A stretch of DNA of 40,000 bases from Coriobacteriia bacterium (lineage in GTDB: Bacteria > Actinomycetota > Coriobacteriia > Anaerosomatales > JAAXUF01): positions 1 through 40,000 of the forward strand of contig JAAXWY010000017.1 of NCBI GenBank assembly GCA_013334745.1. Reading direction: 5' to 3'. Made by a program: the position numbers and the translations under genes. Below are positions 1-8,060 of the stretch, in pieces. The first letter of the stretch is position 1. Every line of letters begins with the position of its first letter. The notes below the pieces were generated by a model. The model searched no databases and had not been told where the DNA came from. It saw only the letters and a program-made list of their open reading frames with translations.

Positions 1-382
1 CGTCGACGGCTCGCACAATCCTCAGGCGGCGGCGGTGCTCGCGGACGCGGTCCGCGAGGCGTTCCCGGATCCTGCGACGCGGCCGCTCGTGCTGCTCGGC
101 ATCCTCGCCGACAAGGACGCTTCAGGCATCATCGAGGCGCTTGCGCCGGCCGCGAGTGGATTCGCGGTGACGCGCTCGGAATCGCCGCGGGCCATGGCGG
201 TCGCAGACCTCGCGGCGCTCGTCGAGCGCATCACGGGCACCGCGGTCGTCGGCGCCTTCGACTCAGTCGCGGCCGCACTCGCCGCTCTGCTTCCCACCGC
301 CGGCAACGGGTTCATCGTCACCGGGAGCATCACGACGGCAGGGGAGGCGAGCACTGCCCTGCGCGCGCACGGGTGCACCTGA
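1..382 (+). CDS. folC: Folylpolyglutamate / dihydrofolate synthase, C-terminal part
   Basis: This is the 3' end of a gene entering from the left edge; about 126 codons are present, read in the frame that begins at base 2. The family joins glutamate to dihydropteroate or folate using ATP. The visible part opens with V-DGSHNP, the conserved motif (DGAHNP in most members) at the start of the C-terminal Mur-ligase-like domain. It continues with an LGILADKD segment typical of FolC and ends GSITTAGE. The length from the motif to the stop fits a normal C-terminal domain. The N-terminal ATP-binding domain lies outside the window, so integrity cannot be judged. Confidence 0.88.
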   Translation, partial: VDGSHNPQAAAVLADAVREAFPDPATRPLVLLGILADKDASGIIEALAPAASGFAVTRSESPRAMAVADLAALVERITGTAVVGAFDSVAAALAALLPTAGNGFIVTGSITTAGEASTALRAHGCT

Positions 383-411
383 CGCCTGCGACCTGCGGTG
401 CTCGGCGTCCT

Positions 412-420
412 TCTGCTAGA
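412..420 (+). promoter_or_regulatory. Extended -10 promoter element before the zinc-ribbon gene
   Basis: TGC-TAGAAT forms an extended -10 box 53 bases before the ATG at 474. No good -35 hexamer is visible, which is usual for extended -10 promoters. A near-identical TGC-TAGTAT precedes tyrS at 38015, which supports it as a housekeeping form in this genome. Confidence 0.4.
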
Positions 421-473
421 ATCGCGCTGTCGCGCGCACGATTGTGCGGACCGGCCATCACGAAAGGCGACCG

Positions 474-923
474 ATGCTCAACGACCTGCTCGGCCCGATT
501 CTCACCAATCCCGCGTTCGTTCTCGGACGCAACCTGTTCGTGCTCTTCTCGGTCGTCCTCTACGGCGCCATTGTCTTCTGGACGTATCGCGACGCCGAGC
601 GCAGGGGCGCGATGGGCTGGTTCTGGGCGCTCGTGACGCTCATCTTCTTCCCGCTGTTCCCGTATCCGGGCCTCATCATCTACATGATCGCGCGCCCCGC
701 AGAGTCGGTTGACGACGCGCACGAGCGCGAACTTGAGATTCGTGCCAAGGAAGCGGCGCTCTCGCGCGACTACGAGACCTGTCCGGCGTGCTACAAGCCC
801 GTCGAGCATGACTTCCTGCTCTGCCCGTCGTGTATGAAGAAGCTGCGCAAGTCCTGCACGGAATGCGGTCGCGCACTGCGCCTGCCGTGGACCGTGTGCC
901 CGTACTGCAAGACGAAGCAGTAG
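474..923 (+). CDS. Small membrane protein with double zinc ribbon
   Basis: A 149-residue protein of unknown role. The N-terminal half holds two hydrophobic membrane segments (about residues 17-37 and 47-69). The cytoplasmic C-terminal part carries four CxxC knuckles (CPAC, CPSC, CTEC, CPYC) spaced as a double zinc-ribbon domain. The start at 474 is preceded by GAAAGG eight bases upstream; an in-frame GTG at 444 has no such site. It stands alone between folC and thrS, with its own extended -10 box and a terminator behind it. Similar two-helix plus zinc-ribbon proteins are common in Gram-positive genomes and lack assigned functions. I do not recognise a specific family. Confidence 0.75.
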   Translation: MLNDLLGPILTNPAFVLGRNLFVLFSVVLYGAIVFWTYRDAERRGAMGWFWALVTLIFFPLFPYPGLIIYMIARPAESVDDAHERELEIRAKEAALSRDYETCPACYKPVEHDFLLCPSCMKKLRKSCTECGRALRLPWTVCPYCKTKQ

Positions 924-953
924 TCGCTTCGCCGAGAAACCAGGCGACCAGAC

Positions 954-982
954 CCGCCCCGCCGTACGCGGGGCGGTTTCGT
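954..982 (+). terminator. Intrinsic terminator after the zinc-ribbon gene
   Basis: CCGCCCCGC (954-962) and GCGGGGCGG (968-976) form a perfect 9-bp stem with a 5-base loop, followed by TTTCGTT. It lies 23 bases before thrS, so it could also act as an attenuator of thrS transcription, but no alternative pairing is apparent. Confidence 0.75.
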
Positions 983-1004
983 TCAGACTAAGGAGCGAGT
1001 ACCG

Positions 1005-2918
1005 ATGCCCGAGATCACCGTCACTCTGCCGGACGGCACCGCCAAGCCGGTGCCGGAAGGTTCCACCGTTCTCGGAGTCGCCGAGTCCATCGGCGCGCGT
1101 CTGGCTGCGGCCTCGGTCGCCGGCAAGATCAACGGCTCGCTCGTCGACGTAAACACGACGGTCAGCGATGGCGACGCCATCGAGTTGATCACCGACCGCT
1201 CACCCGAGGCGCTCGAGATCCTGCGCCACTCCGCGGCCCACGTCATGGCCGAGGCGGTCAAGGAGCTCTTCCCGATGGTGCAGTTCGGCATCGGACCTGC
1301 CATCGATGACGGCTTCTACTACGACTTCGCCGTCGACAAGCCCTTCACGCCGGAGGACCTTACCGCCATCGAAGAGCGCATGCGCCAGATCATCTCGGAG
1401 GAGAAGACCTTCGCGCGCACGGAGATCGATCGCCTCGAAGCGTTCGACGAGTTCGAGGAGCAGGAGCTCAAGCGCGAGCTCATCTCCGAGCTTCCCGAAG
1501 GCGAGACCATCTCGATCTACCGCCAGGGAGCATTCACCGACCTCTGCCGAGGCCCGCACGTGCCGGACTCCGGCCGCATCGCGGCATTCAAGCTGATGAA
1601 GGTCGCCGGAGCCTACTGGCGCGGCGACTCAACCCGTCCCATGCTCCAGCGCATCTACGGCACCGCGTGGTTCAGCCAGAAGGATCTCGATGCGTATCTG
1701 ACCCGCCTTGAAGAGGCCGAGAAGCGCGACCACCGCAAGCTCGGCAAGGAGCTCGACCTCTTCAGCTTCCACGAGGTCGCCGGCGCCGGTCTGCCCATCT
1801 ACCACCCCAAGGGCGCTCGCGTGCTGCGCCTCATGCAGGAGTGGCTGCGCGGCGTGCTCTACGAGCGCGGTTATGAAGAGGCCATCACCCCGCACATCTA
1901 CAAGACCGACGTCTGGAAGATCAGCGGGCACTACGACTTCTACGGCGAGAACATGTACTTCTTCCAGATCGACGAGGGCGACGGCAAGACCAACGAGTAC
2001 GCCGTCAAGCCCATGAACTGCCCCGGCCACGTGCTGATCTTCGGCAACGAGGTGCGCAGCTACCGCGACCTGCCCATGCGTATCAGCGAGTTCGGCACCG
2101 TGTACCGTCACGAGCTCTCGGGCGTCGTGCACGGTCTCATGCGTGCCCGCGGTTTCACGCAGGACGACGCGCACATCTTCTGCACCGCCGAGCAGGTTCA
2201 CGACGAGGTCATCGGCATGCTCGACTTCGTCGACTACGTGATGGGCGTCTTCGGCTTCGAGTACTCCGCCGAGGTCTCTACCCGTCCCGAGAAGTCGATC
2301 GGCGAAGACAAGGACTGGGAGATCGCGACCAACGCGCTCATCGAGACGCTCACCGAGCGCGGCGTGGACTTCGAGATCAACGAGGGCGACGGCGCGTTCT
2401 ACGGCCCCAAGATCGACATCAAGCTCAAGGACGCCATCGGCCGCACCTGGCAGTGCTCCACCATCCAGGTCGATTTCAACTTCCCCGCGCGTTTCGGCCT
2501 GACCTATCGCACCGCCGACAACACCGAGGCCACTCCGTTCATGTTGCACCGTACGATCCTCGGCTCGATGGAGCGCTTCTTCGGCATCCTCATCGAGCAC
2601 TACGCCGGAGCGTTCCCCACGTGGCTCGCGCCGATCCAGGCCGTGCTCATCCCCATCTCCGATCGTCACCTCGAGCACACCGAGGCCGTCGCCAAGCGCC
2701 TGCGTGCGATGGGCGTGCGCACCGAGGTCTACTCGCAGAACGAGCCGATGCGCGTCAAGATCGCCAAGGCCCAAGAGCAGAAGGTGCCCTACATGCTCGT
2801 GCTCGGCGACAAGGAGATCGAGACCGACAGCGTGGGAGTGCGCGAGCGACTCGCCGGTGACATCGGCGCGATGTCCGTCGCCGACTTCGCCGAGAAGGTC
2901 GCTGCCGAGCGCCCCTAA
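1005..2918 (+). CDS. thrS: Threonyl-tRNA synthetase
   Basis: A full-length, 637-residue class II synthetase that charges tRNA-Thr. Domains in order: TGS (about 1-62); the second additional (editing) domain with the HxxxH pair H75/H79 and the C181/H185 pair matching the E. coli editing site; the catalytic core with the three zinc ligands C339 (in MNCPGH), H390 and H515; and the anticodon-binding domain (about 535-637). The ATG is preceded by AAGGAG at a good distance. No T-box precedes it, unlike pheS in this window. The stop codon overlaps the promoter-like repeats of the following cytochrome gene. Identification is secure. Confidence 0.97.
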   Translation: MPEITVTLPDGTAKPVPEGSTVLGVAESIGARLAAASVAGKINGSLVDVNTTVSDGDAIELITDRSPEALEILRHSAAHVMAEAVKELFPMVQFGIGPAIDDGFYYDFAVDKPFTPEDLTAIEERMRQIISEEKTFARTEIDRLEAFDEFEEQELKRELISELPEGETISIYRQGAFTDLCRGPHVPDSGRIAAFKLMKVAGAYWRGDSTRPMLQRIYGTAWFSQKDLDAYLTRLEEAEKRDHRKLGKELDLFSFHEVAGAGLPIYHPKGARVLRLMQEWLRGVLYERGYEEAITPHIYKTDVWKISGHYDFYGENMYFFQIDEGDGKTNEYAVKPMNCPGHVLIFGNEVRSYRDLPMRISEFGTVYRHELSGVVHGLMRARGFTQDDAHIFCTAEQVHDEVIGMLDFVDYVMGVFGFEYSAEVSTRPEKSIGEDKDWEIATNALIETLTERGVDFEINEGDGAFYGPKIDIKLKDAIGRTWQCSTIQVDFNFPARFGLTYRTADNTEATPFMLHRTILGSMERFFGILIEHYAGAFPTWLAPIQAVLIPISDRHLEHTEAVAKRLRAMGVRTEVYSQNEPMRVKIAKAQEQKVPYMLVLGDKEIETDSVGVRERLAGDIGAMSVADFAEKVAAERP

Positions 2919-2968
2919 CGCAACCCTAACAATCTGCGCACCTACGCCAAACCTCGCTGGCTCATACT
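2915..2968 (+). promoter_or_regulatory. Promoter A: 11-bp direct repeats plus -10, before the 12-heme cytochrome
   Basis: CTAACG (2915) and CTAACA (2926) repeat exactly 11 bases apart, followed by CGCACC at 2937, again 11 bases on. The -10-like CATACT begins at 2963, 48 bases after the first repeat. The third repeat covers the place of a -35 box. The same layout and the same 48-base distance recur at 4092 and 12987. The 11-bp phasing is that of OmpR/PhoB-family activator sites, and the CTAAC core resembles TTAACA-type PhoP boxes of Bacillus. Transcription would begin at about 2975, the ATG itself. Confidence 0.6.
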
Positions 2969-2974
2969 CTGACC

Positions 2975-4033
2975 ATGGCTGATTCGCCCGAGCGAGACAT
3001 CACCGACCTCCCGCCGGAATCCGAGCCCGTGCCGTCGAAAGACGCCGGGGGCTCGTCTCGCGTGCGCCGCATCGCACTGTACGTGCTGCTCGGCGTGCTC
3101 GCGTTTGTGGCCCTCGTCGGCGTGCTCGACGTCACCACTCGCTCGCCCAAGGTCTGTGCTTCATGTCATGAGATGCAGGCGATGGTCTCGGCGTGGCAGG
3201 TGTCGGGCCACTCGGAGGTGCGGTGTTTCTCATGCCACGCACCCGCGAGGCCGTGGTATCTGCTCCCGGTATCGCTCGTCGATCGAGGCGCTCTGCTCGC
3301 TCGTGATGTGGGCAGCCACTTCACGGGGAGCTGGGAGAGCTCGGTGGGAGCGATTGCGACCACGACGTCGACGATCGTTCCCGACGAGAACTGCCTTCGC
3401 TGTCACGACCCCGAGCGGACCGGAACCTCGCGCTTCGGCGTCCAGGTGCAGCATGCGAAGCACGCCGAGCGCAACAAGTCGTGCACATCGTGCCATCTGT
3501 GGACGGCGCACCCGCTACCGAGCGGCGATCGCGACACGCTGATGATGGAGCGCTGCTTCAACTGTCACAGTCTTGACGCAGGCGCCAAAGCGCCCGGCCG
3601 CTGCGACGTGTGCCACCTCAAAGGGCTCGACCTGCACCCCGATTCACACAAACAAGGCGAGTGGCTCAAGCGCCACGGCAACGTCTATCTCGGCGACAAG
3701 CGGCAGTGCGTCATGTGCCACCGTCAGCCGTTCTGCGACGCCTGTCACGGACTGAAGATGCCGCACCCCGGTGACTGGGTGCAGGGCGAGAACCTGCACG
3801 CGGAGACAGCGTCACGCGACCGCAAGGTGTGCGAGCAGTGCCACGTGGGGGAGACGAACCTGTGCACCATGTGCCACCACAAGGGATACGACGACAAGTC
3901 GGGTCCGTGGGTCGGCGTGCACTTCAACATGGTGCGCAAGACCGGCTCGGCGTTTTGCATGCAGTGCCACAAGGGGTCGTACTGCGTCGACTGCCATAGG
4001 GCCCGCGGGGGATCCGGACCACTCGACCTGTAG
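2975..4033 (+). CDS. Membrane-anchored 12-heme c-type cytochrome, NapC/NirT type
   Basis: A 352-residue electron-transfer protein with one N-terminal membrane helix (about 32-52) and the rest outside the membrane. Twelve CXXCH heme motifs begin at residues 61, 84, 140, 170, 194, 210, 245, 254, 286, 297, 328 and 337. The first is CASCHEM, the CXXCHxM form that in NapC/NrfH proteins gives the quinol-side heme its Met ligand, followed by W and SGH as in that family. The core therefore probably takes electrons from menaquinol and passes them along a heme wire. No Shine-Dalgarno is visible before the ATG, and the predicted transcription start coincides with it, so the mRNA may be leaderless. It is transcribed apart from the next operon. 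The electron acceptor cannot be told from sequence. Confidence 0.88.
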   Translation: MADSPERDITDLPPESEPVPSKDAGGSSRVRRIALYVLLGVLAFVALVGVLDVTTRSPKVCASCHEMQAMVSAWQVSGHSEVRCFSCHAPARPWYLLPVSLVDRGALLARDVGSHFTGSWESSVGAIATTTSTIVPDENCLRCHDPERTGTSRFGVQVQHAKHAERNKSCTSCHLWTAHPLPSGDRDTLMMERCFNCHSLDAGAKAPGRCDVCHLKGLDLHPDSHKQGEWLKRHGNVYLGDKRQCVMCHRQPFCDACHGLKMPHPGDWVQGENLHAETASRDRKVCEQCHVGETNLCTMCHHKGYDDKSGPWVGVHFNMVRKTGSAFCMQCHKGSYCVDCHRARGGSGPLDL

Positions 4034-4091
4034 GTCGGATGCCGCCGTTCGCGGGGCTATCGGGCCGCTCGCCCGCGGCGTTCACACAATC

Positions 4092-4145
4092 CTAACAATA
4101 CGGCAATCACCTGCGAATCTGCCTCTGGTGCCGCAGATTGATAGT
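4092..4145 (+). promoter_or_regulatory. Promoter B: 11-bp direct repeats plus -10, before the NrfD-type operon
   Basis: CTAACA (4092), GCAATC (4103) and CGAATC (4114) lie in 11-base steps, and the -10-like GATAGT begins at 4140, 48 bases after the first repeat. The spacing equals that of promoters A (2915) and C (12987). The third repeat sits where a -35 hexamer would be, as for an activator-dependent promoter. Expected transcription start is about 4152, giving a leader of roughly 53 bases. Confidence 0.6.
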
Positions 4146-4204
4146 CTCGCTAGGGTCACTGTGTCCGGCGTCGTCGTAAGGTGGTGTGAGCCATAAATGC
4201 GACC

Positions 4205-4855
4205 GTGTTCGATAGGCTGATGAGGCGGGGGCTGATCGTGTTGTCGGCTCTCGCGGTCTGTCTGCTGGCGATCACCGCGACCGCGTTCGCGGGTCAGGCC
4301 TCAAGCGGCGAACTCCTCTTCTACCCGTGCTCGAGCTGTCACCCCGTGACGGAGGGTTCGGGCAAGAAGCTGCCCAACGACTTCAAGGGTCACGAGATCG
4401 TGCTCGAGGGTCACGACAAGCTCGGCGTGGGCGACGCGGCATGTCTCGCGTGCCACGACGATCCTGCCAAGGACCCCGCCAAGCTCAAGCTCGCGAACGG
4501 TTCACTCATCGACATCAAGGGCGACGTCGCCCAGGTCTGTTACCGGTGCCACTCCGCCAAGTACAAGGAGTTCGTGGCCGGCACCCACGGCAAGCACAAG
4601 GAGAGTTGTGTCGCTGCCGGCTGCCACGACCCGCACACGCCGCAGATGATCTACGCCGGCCCGCTGCTTCCGTTCGTGGGGAGTGGTTTTCAGTTCAGGG
4701 CACTCGCGGGACGCATGCCGTTCATGCCTCTCGCCGGCCCCGCACCCGATCCCGCTGTGGCGACCCCTTGGTGGTACACGGGAGTGGCAGTCATCGGCGC
4801 GATCGTCGGCGCCGCACTCGCGGGTACCCTGTTGTACGGAAGGTGGCAGCGATGA
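4205..4855 (+). CDS. Tetraheme cytochrome with signal peptide and C-terminal membrane anchor
   Basis: A 216-residue first gene of the respiratory operon. Residues 1-32 form a typical signal peptide ending near AFAG-QA. Heme motifs are CSSCH (42), CLACH (80), CYRCH (112) and an unusual CX4CH (CVAAGCH, 135-141), a spacing known from cytochrome c3. A membrane helix at about 189-212 followed by GRWQR anchors the C-terminus, so the hemes lie outside. GTG at 4205 is the only usual start after an in-frame stop at 4187, apart from ATG at 4220; neither has a strong ribosome site. It overlaps the ferredoxin gene by ATGA. Gene order cytochrome / FeS / NrfD resembles the Cbc4 (CbcSTU) and Qrc/Nrf-type quinone modules, so it probably exchanges electrons with that FeS protein. 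Confidence 0.85.
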   Translation: MFDRLMRRGLIVLSALAVCLLAITATAFAGQASSGELLFYPCSSCHPVTEGSGKKLPNDFKGHEIVLEGHDKLGVGDAACLACHDDPAKDPAKLKLANGSLIDIKGDVAQVCYRCHSAKYKEFVAGTHGKHKESCVAAGCHDPHTPQMIYAGPLLPFVGSGFQFRALAGRMPFMPLAGPAPDPAVATPWWYTGVAVIGAIVGAALAGTLLYGRWQR

Positions 4856-5793
4856 GCCAGGACAAAGACCGCGCGCTGAAGCAGGCCGCGGATCTCGAGG
4901 AGCACCCGGATGCGCCTTCCACGACGGTTTCGCGTCGGCGCTTCCTTCAGGGGCTCGGGTTTGCCGCAGGTGTGACTGCCGCAGGAGTCATTCCCGCGCT
5001 CATCACCGCTGCGCCGAGCGCCGGCAACGAGTCTGAGGCCGCCGAGTCCGGATCGGGGGCCCCCGGTGGCGAGGAGAACCCGCTCGCTGAGATCATCGAG
5101 AACGACAAGCCCGTCAACTACCCCGGCAAGCCGGTCAAGTACGCCGATCCGGCCGGGGATCAGAAGTGGGCGATGGTCATCGACGTCAAGGCGTGCGTCG
5201 GGTGCCGCAAGTGTGCCTACGCGTGCGTCAAGGAGAACAACATCGGCCGGACATCCGGCTTCACCTACATCCAGCTCCTTGAGATGGAACCGGGTGAGAT
5301 CAACCTCGAGACCGCGAATGCGAACTACACCGAGGGCGGCCGGGCCGACAAATGGTACCTCCCGGTTCAGTGCATGCACTGCGCCAAGCCCACATGCGTG
5401 TACGGCTGCCCGGTCAAGGCGACCTGGCGCGAGCCCGACGGAATCGTGGTTATCGACTACGACAAGTGCATCGCATGTCGCAACTGCATGATCACGTGCC
5501 CGTACTACGCGAGGCATTTCAACTGGGTCGAGCCCGAGGTTCCCAAGAACGAGATCAACCCGAAGGTCCCGCTCGAGGAGAAGGCCGCGGTCGTCGAGAA
5601 GTGCACGTTCTGCATCCAGCGCACCCGACACGGTCAGACGACCGCCTGCACCGAGGCCTGTCCGGTCGGGGCGCGAACATTCGGCGACCTGAACGACCCC
5701 AATAGCGATGTCTCGATCATTCTCAAGACGCGTCGCGCGTTCCGCCTGAAAGAAGAGCTCGGTTCCGAGCCGGTCATCTGGTACGTGGGGTGA
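4852..5793 (+). CDS. Tat-exported four-cluster ferredoxin (NrfC/CbcT/PsrB-like)
   Basis: A 313-residue electron-transfer subunit. SRRRFLQ at 27-33 followed by a hydrophobic stretch is a twin-arginine signal, so the protein folds inside and acts outside the membrane. Four [4Fe-4S] cysteine sets are complete: C115/118/121/125, C174/177/182/186, C206/209/212/216 and C251/254/266/270, arranged as in the DmsB/NrfC/PsrB family. The ATG overlaps the previous stop (ATGA) and has GGAAGG upstream. It is followed six bases later by the NrfD-like gene, its usual membrane partner. No molybdopterin catalytic subunit is nearby, so the complex more likely links quinol to cytochromes than reduces a substrate itself. 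A low-complexity Glu/Ser/Gly linker follows the signal. Confidence 0.9.
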   Translation: MSQDKDRALKQAADLEEHPDAPSTTVSRRRFLQGLGFAAGVTAAGVIPALITAAPSAGNESEAAESGSGAPGGEENPLAEIIENDKPVNYPGKPVKYADPAGDQKWAMVIDVKACVGCRKCAYACVKENNIGRTSGFTYIQLLEMEPGEINLETANANYTEGGRADKWYLPVQCMHCAKPTCVYGCPVKATWREPDGIVVIDYDKCIACRNCMITCPYYARHFNWVEPEVPKNEINPKVPLEEKAAVVEKCTFCIQRTRHGQTTACTEACPVGARTFGDLNDPNSDVSIILKTRRAFRLKEELGSEPVIWYVG

Positions 5794-5799
5794 TACGAC

Positions 5800-7047
5800 G
5801 TGACTGAGACGACAGCACACAAGCCTGGCGTGAAGCGGTTCATCGGAATCGACTGGGATCTCGGCGCGCTACGCAGCGCAAGCCCGCGGTTCTGGCTCTG
5901 GGTCGCGTTTCTCGGCACATTCGTGGTCGTCGGCGTGGCGGCCTGGGGGGCGTTCATCACCCAGGGCGGCGTCGTCATGGCGCAGCGTGACGGAAGTCCG
6001 TGGGGACTGTGGTTCACCAACTACATGTACTACGTCGGGCTGGCCGCAGGTGGCCTGGTCGTCTACGCGAGCGTCCATCTCTTCGGCGCCGAGCAGTACC
6101 GGCCGCTGTCTCGAATCGCGGTGCTCCAGGCCGGCGTGTTCACAATGCTCGCGTTGCTCGGCGTCGTCAGCGACTTCGAGCAGCCGATTCGCCTGCTCAA
6201 CATGGTGATCTCGCCAAACCCGACAGCGCCGTTCGTCTACACCGGCACCGCAGCGGGTCTCTATATGGTGCTGTGCTTCGTCGACCTGTGGATCATGCTC
6301 ACCGGAACCGGCGGGGAGAAGCTCGCGTTCACGATGACTCTCATCGCGCTGCCGGCAGCCATCTATCTGCACACGACGACGGCGTTCGTGCTCGCGCTCA
6401 ACAAGTCCCGGGAGCTGTGGCACTCGGCGGTCATGGTGCCGATCTTCCTGACATCGGCCACTGCGTCCGGCATCGCAGTGCTGTTCATATTCGCCTACAT
6501 CTTCATGCGCGTGACGAACGTGCGCTTCAAGCCGAGCATGTTCAGAAGCCTCGCCACGCTCTTGGCGACTGTCATCATCATCGACCTGTTCCTGCTCTCC
6601 GTTGAGGTGCTCTGGACGTTTTGGCCGACGTCGGCCATTCCGGGCGAGACGAGTCGTCTCATCGAGTTCGTCGCGGGCAGGTATGCGCCGTTCTTCCTGC
6701 CGATCTTCGTCCTCGGATTCACGGCGTTCGGGTTGCTCGCGAATCGCAAGTTGAGGCACCTGCCGGCGATTCAGATCACCGCGTCGATCCTCTACATCAT
6801 CGCCATCTTCCTGAAGCGCTACTCGCTGATGGCCATGGGTTTCTCGCTCACGCCGCTGGGTCAGCCGACCAAGATCTACTTCCCGAGTTTGGTCGAGACC
6901 GGAATCGCACTGGGGATACTCGCGTTCGGGATCCTCTTCGTGACGATCTGCGTCAAGATCATGCCCCTCGAGGTTCCCAAGGAGGAACTCGAGGCCCACC
7001 ACGGCCACGGGCATGCGTCGCTGGATGAGGCGGAGGTGGCGGCGTGA
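5800..7047 (+). CDS. NrfD/PsrC/CbcU-like polytopic quinone-site subunit
   Basis: A 415-residue membrane protein with about ten hydrophobic helices between residues 30 and 395. NrfD-family proteins bind (mena)quinol within the membrane and exchange electrons with the partner ferredoxin, which is encoded just upstream. The sequence has features of the family, such as WGLWFTNYMYYVGLAAGG in the second helix region and the late GFSLTPLG loop. The C-terminus is charged and His-rich (HHGHGH). GTG at 5800 lies six bases after the ferredoxin stop, and the end overlaps the next gene by GTGA, so expression is probably coupled. Whether it oxidises menaquinol or reduces menaquinone cannot be settled by sequence. 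Confidence 0.87.
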   Translation: MTETTAHKPGVKRFIGIDWDLGALRSASPRFWLWVAFLGTFVVVGVAAWGAFITQGGVVMAQRDGSPWGLWFTNYMYYVGLAAGGLVVYASVHLFGAEQYRPLSRIAVLQAGVFTMLALLGVVSDFEQPIRLLNMVISPNPTAPFVYTGTAAGLYMVLCFVDLWIMLTGTGGEKLAFTMTLIALPAAIYLHTTTAFVLALNKSRELWHSAVMVPIFLTSATASGIAVLFIFAYIFMRVTNVRFKPSMFRSLATLLATVIIIDLFLLSVEVLWTFWPTSAIPGETSRLIEFVAGRYAPFFLPIFVLGFTAFGLLANRKLRHLPAIQITASILYIIAIFLKRYSLMAMGFSLTPLGQPTKIYFPSLVETGIALGILAFGILFVTICVKIMPLEVPKEELEAHHGHGHASLDEAEVAA

Positions 7048-8060
7048 GCAACGAGACTCCGAAGTCCGCTTCACCCCTGGGCGAGCTCCCAAAGCCGGCG
7101 ACGATTGCGGTCATCGTGGTGGTTGCCGTGCTCGTCATAGCGATCGCGGTCGCCGTGGTTGCCACCGCGCGTGCCACGTACTTCTCCGGGTACCCCGGCC
7201 TCAAGCGAAACTACGACGCGCTCCAGACGTCGGTTCACCAGGGAATGTCGTGCACTCAGTGCCACTCCGACGACAGAGGTGTGGTTGTCCATCAGATCGC
7301 GCTCGTCGGCGAGTTCTACTACCGACTCGTGAAGAAGCCGCGGGATCCCCGATTCATCAAGATCGGCCCGCCGAAGAACGACGCCTGTCTCGAGTGCCAT
7401 CTCGAGGACTGGAGCGATGACGCCAAGAAGACGACCAAGGTCCCTCATCCTGCGCACCTGCGTGTCTCCGAGGAAACGAGGGAGTGCGTCAAGTGCCACA
7501 AGTGGACGGCGCACGAAGAGGCGTACATGGAGAAGCACACGTCGATGCCGTTCAGCACCGTGTGCGCGTCGTTCGAGTGTCACGTCGGATTCAAGCAGGC
7601 CGATGACTGCAAGAACTGCCACCACATCCTCCAGGAGGCCAAGGGCTCGTGGAAGGAGATCCACCCCGAGACCGTCCGTGAGGCCGGCCCGAACGGCTGT
7701 CTGGAGTCGTGTCACACCTCCGATCAGTGCCGGATGTGTCACACCACCGGTAAGCGCCCCGAATTCGCGAACATGTCGATCCAGAGCGGCCTGAAGGCCA
7801 TCGAGCAGGCGCACGTTAAGGCCGACTGGCTCTCGCAGCACGGCACGATGGCGCTGCAGGATCAGTCGAAGTGCCTGCTGTGCCACGTGTCGGAGGGCGA
7901 GTGTCAGGACTGTCACTCGAAGCGTCCCGCATTCCACGGTCCCGAAGAGTCGTGGCTCGGAAAGCACAAGGACCTCGCGAAGGACAAGCGGCGCTGCCTG
8001 ACCTGCCACAAGGAGCCGTGGTGCAACGAGTGCCACGACCAGTTCAAGGAGATGCGGTAG
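7044..8060 (+). CDS. Membrane-anchored 11-heme cytochrome with two non-standard heme motifs
   Basis: A 338-residue cytochrome with an N-terminal membrane helix (about 20-43). Heme motifs begin at residues 70, 115, 148, 174, 189, 219, 229, 277, 287, 318 and 327. Nine are CXXCH; CASFECH (174) is CX4CH and CLESCH (219) is CX3CH. The region before the first motif aligns with NapC/NrfH proteins (YPGLKRNYDALQTSVH), but the usual first CXXCHxM heme is absent. The C-terminal third repeats the unit W-x2-H ... CXXCH-x(4-5)-CXXCH found in the neighbouring cytochromes. GTG at 7044 overlaps the NrfD stop. It probably receives electrons from the ferredoxin/NrfD module; its partner acceptor is unknown. Confidence 0.87.
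   Translation: MSNETPKSASPLGELPKPATIAVIVVVAVLVIAIAVAVVATARATYFSGYPGLKRNYDALQTSVHQGMSCTQCHSDDRGVVVHQIALVGEFYYRLVKKPRDPRFIKIGPPKNDACLECHLEDWSDDAKKTTKVPHPAHLRVSEETRECVKCHKWTAHEEAYMEKHTSMPFSTVCASFECHVGFKQADDCKNCHHILQEAKGSWKEIHPETVREAGPNGCLESCHTSDQCRMCHTTGKRPEFANMSIQSGLKAIEQAHVKADWLSQHGTMALQDQSKCLLCHVSEGECQDCHSKRPAFHGPEESWLGKHKDLAKDKRRCLTCHKEPWCNECHDQFKEMR

Noticed and set aside
4040-4080. GC-rich dyads after the 12-heme cytochrome as a terminator
   Set aside because: Only 5-bp stems can be drawn and there is no T-run.
4327-4851. In-frame upstream extension of the ferredoxin gene through the 4-heme cytochrome
   Set aside because: The extension is Arg-rich, overlaps a real gene in another frame and would bury the Tat signal; ATG 4852 has a good ribosome site.
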